This document shows, one piece after another, positions 15,064-19,099 of a stretch of DNA of 19,099 nt. The notes beneath the pieces are model-generated. The model saw only the letters and a program-made list of their open reading frames with translations, searched no databases and had not been told where the DNA came from. Source of the stretch: an uncultured Duganella sp. (GTDB lineage: Bacteria; Pseudomonadota; Gammaproteobacteria; Burkholderiales; Burkholderiaceae); NCBI GenBank assembly GCA_946482335.1, contig CAMLRG010000095.1, forward strand, positions 1-19,099, given 5' to 3'. Both the position numbers and the translations under genes were made by a program. Position 1 is the first letter of the stretch, and every line of letters begins with the position of its first letter.

Positions 15064-15098
15064 CACAAAACAAAACCGCCCCGGAACACCAGGGCGGT
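15064..15098 (-). terminator. Intrinsic terminator after the Tim44-like gene
   Basis: Read on the minus strand: a 10-bp stem ACCGCCCTGG–TGTT–CCGGGGCGGT (one G·U pair; plus positions 15075–15098) followed at once by TTTGTTTTG (plus 15067–15074). This is a classical rho-independent terminator placed 28 bases after the Tim44-like stop codon, dividing the ubiE block from the ubiJ–ubiB block. Confidence 0.88.
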
Positions 15099-15125
15099 CT
15101 CGATCTTACCAGTTACAGCGCCGGA

Positions 15126-16082
15126 TCAGGCAAGCTGCTGAATACCCGCCAGCATCCAGCCGCTGCTGCCGTTGACCGGTTTGGTCAAGTTCCACACTTC
15201 CTGGAACGATTCCGGCAAGGCGTCGGCAGCCGGCTTCATCTGGCCCCAGAACTTCACGCTGGCCAGGTACTCCTTGCCATCGTTCTCGATACCCAGCAAT
15301 TCAGCTTCGATGGCCACCACATCAGTGTACTCAGCCTGCGCGCCGCGCTCCTGGATCTGCATGCGCAGCTCGGCAAACACTTCCGGCGTGGTGAAGGTAC
15401 GGATGTCCTCCACGTCGGCCTTATCCCAGGCCGCCTGCAGGCGGATGTAATTGGACTTGGCCGCGCGCAGGAAGCCGGCGGTGTCGAAATCGGCCGGCAC
15501 ACCCCACGGAGTATGCGCCGCAGCGGCTGGCGCCAGCGGGGCAGCCAGCGGCTGCACCGGTTGGAACGCCGCCGGCTGCTGCTGGCCCAGGCCCGAACCG
15601 ATTTCCGGCGTCGACGAAGCGCCGTTGTAGCCGTTGCCGCTGAAGGCCGCTGCCGGACGCGGACCGGACGCCTGCGATTTACGGCGCAGCATCGAAACGA
15701 TGAAGTAGATCACGCCGCCGATCAAGGCGATCATCAGGATCGTGCTGATGGCCGAGGCCATCGCGCCACCCAGGCCGAAGTGCGACAGCAATGCGCCCAG
15801 GCCGAGGCCCAGCAGCGCGCCGCCGAGGATGCCTTTCCACATGCTTGGCTTCTGCACCGGGGCCGGCGCAGGTGCCGCGGTACCCGGACGGGTGGCAGTC
15901 GGGGCAGCGGCCGGCGCAGCCGGTGCAGGTGCCGGGGCAGCCTGCTTCGGCATGGTGCTCACGTTCGTCGACTGGCGGCCGAAGGATTTACTGCCCCCCA
16001 TCGGACGCGCGGACAATTCACTCATCATGCTTACTGCGGACAGCGCGATCATCGCGGTGGCCAGGAACTTTTTCATTTTCAT
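15126..16082 (-). CDS. Tim44-like domain membrane protein
   Basis: 318-residue protein with a predicted N-terminal signal/anchor (MKMKKFLATAMIALSAVSMM, then ARPMGG), followed by a Pro/Ala-rich region (about 46–80). Two Gly/Ala-rich hydrophobic segments come next: about 84–103 (ILGGALLGLGLGALL) and 108–131 (ASAISTILMIALIGGVIYFIV). The C-terminal domain (about 200–318) has the Tim44/MBA1-like pattern: FLRAAKSNYIRLQAAWDKAD, DIRTFTTPEVFAELRMQIQE and a final SFQEVWNLTKP and SSGWMLAGIQQL. Bacterial Tim44-like proteins are inner-membrane proteins of uncertain function. Possible starts are ATG 16082, ATG 16076, and GTG 16097, which overlaps the ubiE stop; I chose 16082. It follows ubiE by 11 bp and ends at a strong terminator, so it is co-transcribed with ubiE. 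Confidence 0.9.
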   Translation of the reverse strand: MKMKKFLATAMIALSAVSMMSELSARPMGGSKSFGRQSTNVSTMPKQAAPAPAPAAPAAAPTATRPGTAAPAPAPVQKPSMWKGILGGALLGLGLGALLSHFGLGGAMASAISTILMIALIGGVIYFIVSMLRRKSQASGPRPAAAFSGNGYNGASSTPEIGSGLGQQQPAAFQPVQPLAAPLAPAAAAHTPWGVPADFDTAGFLRAAKSNYIRLQAAWDKADVEDIRTFTTPEVFAELRMQIQERGAQAEYTDVVAIEAELLGIENDGKEYLASVKFWGQMKPAADALPESFQEVWNLTKPVNGSSGWMLAGIQQLA

Positions 16083-16093
16083 CGTCGGATGTC

Positions 16094-16828
16094 TCACATT
16101 TTGATACCAGTGTGCAAAGCGGCCACACCTGCCGTCAGGTTGTAATACTGCACGCGCTCAAGACCCGCAGCCTGCATCATGGTCTTCAGCGTTTCCTGGT
16201 CCGGGTGCATGCGGATGGACTCGGCCAGGTAGCGGTAGCTCTCCGCATCGTTGGCCACTTTCTGGCCCATCCACGGCAACACCGTGAAGGAATAAAAATC
16301 ATACGGTTTTTGCAATGCCGGCGCCACCTTCGAGAATTCCAGCACCAGCAGTTTGCCGCCCGGTTTCAGCACACGGCGCATTTCGGACAGGGCAACATCC
16401 TTGTGCGTCATATTGCGCAGGCCGAACGCCACGCTGACACGGTCAAAATAGTTATCCGGGAAGGGCAACTTTTCCGCATCACAGATCAAGGTGGGGGTGA
16501 CCAGGCCGTTATTCAAGAGGCGGTCGCGGCCGACGCGCAGCATCGACTCGTTGATATCGGTCAGCCAGACTTCGCCCGTCGGTCCCGCCGCCTTGGCGAA
16601 CGCCTTGGCCAGGTCGCCCGTGCCGCCGGCAATGTCCAGCACCTTCATGCCCGGGCGCACCGCCGCATTGGCGATGGTAAACGCCTTCCAGATGCGGTGC
16701 AGGCCGCCGGACAGCAGGTCGTTCATGACGTCGTATTTGGCGGCGACGGAGTGGAAGACTTTGGCAACTTCCTTGGCTTTTTCGTCTTCGTTGACGGTTT
16801 TATAACCGAAATGGGTGGTGTTGGTCAT
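16094..16828 (-). CDS. ubiE: Ubiquinone/menaquinone biosynthesis C-methyltransferase
   Basis: 244-residue class I SAM methyltransferase that C-methylates the 2-polyprenyl-6-methoxy-benzoquinol ring in ubiquinone synthesis. Motifs are the UbiE opening [20 protein letters not shown] (6–25), [17 protein letters not shown] (32–48), SAM motif [11 protein letters not shown] (63–72), LTDINESML (89–97), [14 protein letters not shown] (116–129) and [20 protein letters not shown] (136–155). The length and motif set fit UbiE. The start at 16828 has AAGG upstream and family homology begins just after it; the frame remains open to 16900 but the extra residues are not conserved and lie upstream of the TATAAT box at 16854–16859. 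First gene of a two-gene unit with the Tim44-like gene. Confidence 0.97.
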   Translation of the reverse strand: MTNTTHFGYKTVNEDEKAKEVAKVFHSVAAKYDVMNDLLSGGLHRIWKAFTIANAAVRPGMKVLDIAGGTGDLAKAFAKAAGPTGEVWLTDINESMLRVGRDRLLNNGLVTPTLICDAEKLPFPDNYFDRVSVAFGLRNMTHKDVALSEMRRVLKPGGKLLVLEFSKVAPALQKPYDFYSFTVLPWMGQKVANDAESYRYLAESIRMHPDQETLKTMMQAAGLERVQYYNLTAGVAALHTGIKM

Positions 16829-16853
16829 GTCGAGGGTGCCTTGTAATTGCCGC

Positions 16854-16879
16854 ATTATACATTTGTGTGCTCCCGCACA
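16854..16879 (-). promoter_or_regulatory. Putative ubiE promoter with small palindrome in the spacer
   Basis: A perfect TATAAT reads on the minus strand at 16854–16859, about 25 bases before the ubiE ATG, preceded directly by TG. No consensus -35 is seen at 16–18 bp. The spacer holds an inverted repeat TGTGC–N4–GCACA (16866–16879) that could bind a regulator. This lies in the 135-bp divergent region between ubiE and the plus-strand small gene. Confidence 0.55.
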
Positions 16880-16963
16880 GATTTTGAAGAGGCTTGTCAA
16901 CCAGAATGCTCAACGAGTCGTTTTATGGCTCAGACGCATTTGTCAGTCTTTAGGAGATATCAG

Positions 16964-17212
16964 ATGGAGCTTCAGCAAAAATTGCCCGCGGACATTTTTT
17001 TCCCGGAAATCGACGAAGCCACCAAGCAGTTCATCGATGCCACCCGCGCCCAATCGCGCGCCCTGGCGTCCGCCGAGCCGCACCCGATGACCTTTAACGT
17101 TGAGGCCATCCGCCGCCTGACGCCCGAAGCCCGCGCCGCCTTCCGCTACATCTGGGAACGCGAGCAGCAGCGCTACGAGGAATTCCAGCGCCGCAAAATG
17201 ATGGTCAACTGA
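16964..17212 (+). CDS. Small hypothetical protein, only plus-strand gene
   Basis: 82-residue protein I do not recognise. The ATG at 16964 is preceded by AGGAGA at 16952–16957 with ideal spacing, which selects this start within a longer open frame. It has an acidic N-terminal half (LPADIFFPEIDEATKQFIDA), a central TFNVEAIRRLTPEARAAFRY and a charged helical end (WEREQQRYEEFQRRKMMVN). No signal peptide, membrane segment or cysteine is present, so it is probably a soluble, largely helical cytoplasmic protein. It diverges from ubiE (135-bp shared upstream region) and converges with the DUF971 gene. The strong ribosome-binding site and normal codon composition argue it is real; function unknown. 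Confidence 0.75.
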   Translation: MELQQKLPADIFFPEIDEATKQFIDATRAQSRALASAEPHPMTFNVEAIRRLTPEARAAFRYIWEREQQRYEEFQRRKMMVN

Positions 17213-17223
17213 ACATTCTTTCT

Positions 17224-17258
17224 GGGCAGCAACTCGCTGCCCAACTCTTGATTTTCCC
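17224..17258 (+). terminator. Weak terminator-like hairpin after the small plus-strand gene
   Basis: A 7-bp perfect stem GGGCAGC–AACTC–GCTGCCC (17224–17242) lies 11 bases after the stop, followed by ACTCTTGATTTT. The T-run is poor and interrupted, so termination may be partial. Confidence 0.45.
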
Positions 17259-17267
17259 CATAAGCAA

Positions 17268-17294
17268 AGCAAAGCTGGCCGAGGCTGAAGCCTC
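17268..17294 (-). terminator. Possible terminator for the DUF971 operon
   Basis: On the minus strand, GAGGC–TTCA–GCCTC (plus 17281–17294) is followed by GGCCAGCTTTGCTTTGCTT. The 5-bp stem is short and the T-rich tract is interrupted, so this is a weak candidate; it lies about 40 bases past the DUF971 stop. Confidence 0.3.
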
Positions 17295-17335
17295 TCGCGG
17301 CGCCGGCTGCACGCCGCCTTGCCGCACGGCGACCA

Positions 17336-17755
17336 TCAGTGGTGGTGGCCGCAGCCGTGCGCTTTCGCAGGGCCGCCGGGCAATACGGTGCCGGGTTCGC
17401 GGCCGCTGTCGCCGGGGAAGCCGGCCGCCTCCAGGCGCTGCAGGTAGTCGGCCCAGTGCTGCTCCATGCGGGCCCCCAGGTCGTACAGGTAATCCCAGGT
17501 GTAAAGGCCGGAATTGTGGCCGTCGTCGAAGCTCGGTTTGACGGCGTAATTGCCGACCGGCTCGAGGTTGGTCATGGCGACGTCGCGCTTGCCGACTTGC
17601 AGCACTTCCTGGCCCGGCCCATGTCCCTTCACCTCGGCCGACGGCGAATACACGCGCAGCAGTTCGAAGGGAATATTGAAGCTCGCGCCATCGTCGAAGC
17701 TCACTTCGAGGTAGCGCGATTTGCTGTGGACTGTCAGGCCGGTAGGATTGCTCAT
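17336..17755 (-). CDS. DUF971 (gamma-butyrobetaine hydroxylase-like N-terminal) protein
   Basis: 139-residue protein of the DUF971/GBBH-like_N family: an N-terminal beta-rich part (LTVHSKSRYLEVSFDDG, FNIPFELLRVYSPSAEV) and the conserved NYAVKPSFDDGHNSGLYTWDYLYDLG split here as NYAVKPSFDDGH (residues 69–80) and SGLYTWDYLYDLG. The family occurs alone or as a domain of 2-oxoglutarate oxygenases and Fe-S-related proteins; a metal-linked role is suspected but unproven. The C-terminus ends HGCGHHH, a potential metal-binding tail. The start codon overlaps the HIT stop (ATGA). DUF971 next to ubiE is a recurring arrangement in betaproteobacteria, though here the small plus-strand gene lies between them. 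Confidence 0.92.
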   Translation of the reverse strand: MSNPTGLTVHSKSRYLEVSFDDGASFNIPFELLRVYSPSAEVKGHGPGQEVLQVGKRDVAMTNLEPVGNYAVKPSFDDGHNSGLYTWDYLYDLGARMEQHWADYLQRLEAAGFPGDSGREPGTVLPGGPAKAHGCGHHH

Positions 17756-18186
17756 TTCAGGTTCTCGATGATCGCCGCGCGCAAGGCCGGCAGCAAAGCC
17801 GCACGCGCCGCGATGGCGGCGGCGTCGTGCTCGCGCTGCTGCGCGCCCCAGGTCGGGTTCGGGAAGTGCGCATCGTCAGTGTAGCGCGGGATCACGTGCC
17901 AGTGCACGTGCGGCGTCATATTGCCGAAACTGGCGACGTTGACCTTGTGCGGCGCCATGACCGCACGCTGCGCCTGCTCGACCGCCCACACGGTTTGCAT
18001 CACGTGGTCGCGGTCCGCCGGCGGCAGGTCGGTCATTTCGCGCACATGCTCGCGCCATACGACGCGGACATAGCCGGGATAACCGGGCTCGTCGACCAGC
18101 ACGACGGCCAGGCGGTCGTCGCGCCAGGCCAGCACGCCCTCGGGAGGGGCGGCCAGCAGCTTGCACAGGTCGCAGCCGGCCGTCAC
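17752..18186 (-). CDS. HIT family hydrolase
   Basis: 144-residue histidine-triad protein, expected to hydrolyse or transfer nucleotidyl groups from a small nucleotide conjugate. The catalytic triad HVHWHVIPR is at His93/His95/His97, preceded by NVASFGNMTPH. The N-terminal CDLC (Cys5, Cys8) is a possible zinc half-site found in many HIT proteins. The start is a GTG at 18186 whose GTGA overlaps the TGA of the upstream Fe-S gene; the frame runs open much further upstream, but that reading is out of frame with the Fe-S protein and not conserved. Its own stop overlaps the DUF971 ATG. Three-gene coupling suggests one operon. Physiological substrate unknown. Confidence 0.9.
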   Translation of the reverse strand: MTAGCDLCKLLAAPPEGVLAWRDDRLAVVLVDEPGYPGYVRVVWREHVREMTDLPPADRDHVMQTVWAVEQAQRAVMAPHKVNVASFGNMTPHVHWHVIPRYTDDAHFPNPTWGAQQREHDAAAIAARAALLPALRAAIIENLK

Positions 18187-19099
18187 ACCAGCACCCGCTC
18201 GATGCCGCCATCGTTGGCGCGCGCCACGTAATCGACCAGCCAGTTCTCGCCCAGCTTGTGGCGGGCGATTTCGACCACGATGTAATCGGCGGTGGTGCCG
18301 GAATCGTCGTTGTAGCGGGTCAGGCCCTGCAGGCAGGCCGGGCAGCTGGTCAGGATCTTGACGTCGCCGCCAAAGCCGTCGGCACGCAGCTTGTCGGCGC
18401 CCGCCACCATCTCCTGCTCCTTGCGGAAGCGCACCTGGGTCGAAATGTCCGGACGCGCGGCGGCCAGGGTGCCCGATTCGCCGCAGCAGCGGTCGTTCTT
18501 CTCGATCTTCACCTGGTCGACCGTGGACACCAGCGCGTTCACCGTCTTCAACGGGTCCTGCTGCTTCATCGGCGTATGGCAAGGGTCGTGGTACATGTAG
18601 CGCGTGCCGCTCACGCCTTCCAGCTTGACGCCCTTCTCCAGCAGGAATTCATGGATGTCCATGATGCGGCAGCCCGGGAAGATCTTCTCGAACTCGTAGC
18701 CCGCCAGCTGGTCGTAGCAGGTGCCGCACGACACCACCACGGTCTTGATGTCCAGGTAGTTCAGCGTGTTCGCCATGCGGTGGAACAGGACACGGTTGTC
18801 CGTGATCATCTTTTCCGCCTTGTCGTAATCGCCGGCGCCGCGCTGCGGGTAGCCGCAGCACAGGTAGCCCGGCGGCAGCACGGTCTGCACGCCCGCGTGC
18901 CACAGCATGGCCTGGGTGGCCAGGCCCACCTGGCTGAACAGGCGCTCCGAGCCGCAACCCGGGAAATAGAACACCGCTTCCGTCTCGGCCTTGGTGCCCT
19001 GGGGGTTGCGGATGATGGGAACGTAGTCCTTGTCCTCGATGTCGAGCAGCGCGCGCGCCGTCTTCTTCGGCAGGCCGCCCGGCATCTTCTTGTTGATGA
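18183..19099 (-). CDS. Fe-S (CCG-domain) oxidoreductase, C-terminal part, cut by right edge
   Basis: At least 304 residues of a larger protein; the frame is open to the window end (INKK before an internal Met at 19085), so the true start is outside. Two CCG (DUF224, heterodisulfide-reductase-like) domains are visible: FYFPGCGSERL with GYLCCGYPQRGAGDYDKA, and YMYHDPCHTPM with DRCCGESGTLA, followed by LTSCPACLQGL. These cysteine sets bind an unusual Fe-S cluster in GlcF/HdrB-type subunits. In betaproteobacteria such ends belong to very long FAD-linked oxidases with an added Fe-S module (YdiJ/DUF3683-like), which I think is the likely parent, based on the downstream HIT and DUF971 genes. A D-lactate or 2-hydroxyacid substrate is possible but not shown here. 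Confidence 0.88.
   Translation of the reverse strand, partial: INKKMPGGLPKKTARALLDIEDKDYVPIIRNPQGTKAETEAVFYFPGCGSERLFSQVGLATQAMLWHAGVQTVLPPGYLCCGYPQRGAGDYDKAEKMITDNRVLFHRMANTLNYLDIKTVVVSCGTCYDQLAGYEFEKIFPGCRIMDIHEFLLEKGVKLEGVSGTRYMYHDPCHTPMKQQDPLKTVNALVSTVDQVKIEKNDRCCGESGTLAAARPDISTQVRFRKEQEMVAGADKLRADGFGGDVKILTSCPACLQGLTRYNDDSGTTADYIVVEIARHKLGENWLVDYVARANDGGIERVLV

Noticed and set aside
15006..15089. 28-residue N-terminal extension of UbiJ
   Set aside because: It would translate the terminator stem and repeat remnant and has no match to UbiJ.
17297..17330. GC-rich inverted segments between the two convergent genes
   Set aside because: Short, imperfect pairings of the kind expected by chance in GC-rich DNA; not similar to the repeat families described.
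18187..18582. Long N-terminal extension of the HIT protein from an upstream ATG
   Set aside because: It is the out-of-frame shadow of the Fe-S oxidoreductase; the GTG at 18186 gives a normal HIT length and a 4-bp overlap.

Overview
The window looks like a chromosomal core-genome segment of a GC-rich betaproteobacterium, most likely of the family Oxalobacteraceae (Massilia/Duganella/Janthinobacterium type). This is inferred from the ubiE–ubiJ–ubiB cluster flanked by HIT, DUF971 and FmdB/DUF502/aspS/nudB genes, the Burkholderiales-like AspRS N-terminus, and GC-rich codon use throughout. I identify 21 protein genes (the two edge genes are partial). All but one are on the minus strand. I see no rRNA, tRNA, CRISPR, phage or transposase gene.

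Layout, read along the minus strand from right to left. (a) 19099–17336: the C-terminal part of an Fe-S/CCG-domain oxidoreductase, a HIT hydrolase and a DUF971 protein, joined by 4-bp overlaps. (b) 17212–16964: the only plus-strand gene, a small unknown protein facing this operon. (c) 16828–15126: ubiE and a Tim44-like membrane protein, closed by a strong intrinsic terminator at 15064–15098. (d) 15005–8859: ubiJ, ubiB, a TPMT-type methyltransferase, an FmdB zinc ribbon, a DUF502 membrane protein, aspS and nudB. (e) 8780–2455: an HD-GYP protein and a PAS histidine kinase (overlapping), a DUF3667 membrane protein, a YbhP-like EEP phosphatase, cardiolipin synthase ClsB and heat-shock protein Hsp15. 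(f) 2226–1: a TetR regulator with a palindromic operator, followed by an acyl-CoA dehydrogenase that runs off the left edge and is probably the first enzyme of a fatty-acid/acyl-CoA catabolic operon.

Functionally, (c) and (d) join ubiquinone biosynthesis (C-methyltransferase UbiE, lipid-binding scaffold UbiJ, atypical kinase UbiB) to housekeeping translation (AspRS) and pterin metabolism (NudB). Block (e) joins signalling (c-di-GMP-type HD-GYP plus histidine kinase) to membrane-lipid genes (ClsB/YbhP).

The most unusual content is a family of structured palindromic repeats. Two 102-bp copies share terminal inverted repeats of the type AAACCGGTAAACC and two internal hairpins. One copy fills the aspS–nudB gap. 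The other lies inside the methyltransferase gene and, being exactly 34 codons long without a stop, is translated as an extra protein segment just before the SAM-binding motif. A partial, degenerate copy sits in the ubiJ leader. A different 82-bp near-perfect palindrome follows hslR. The in-frame copy resembles in behaviour the Rickettsia palindromic elements and is the best candidate here for something undescribed.
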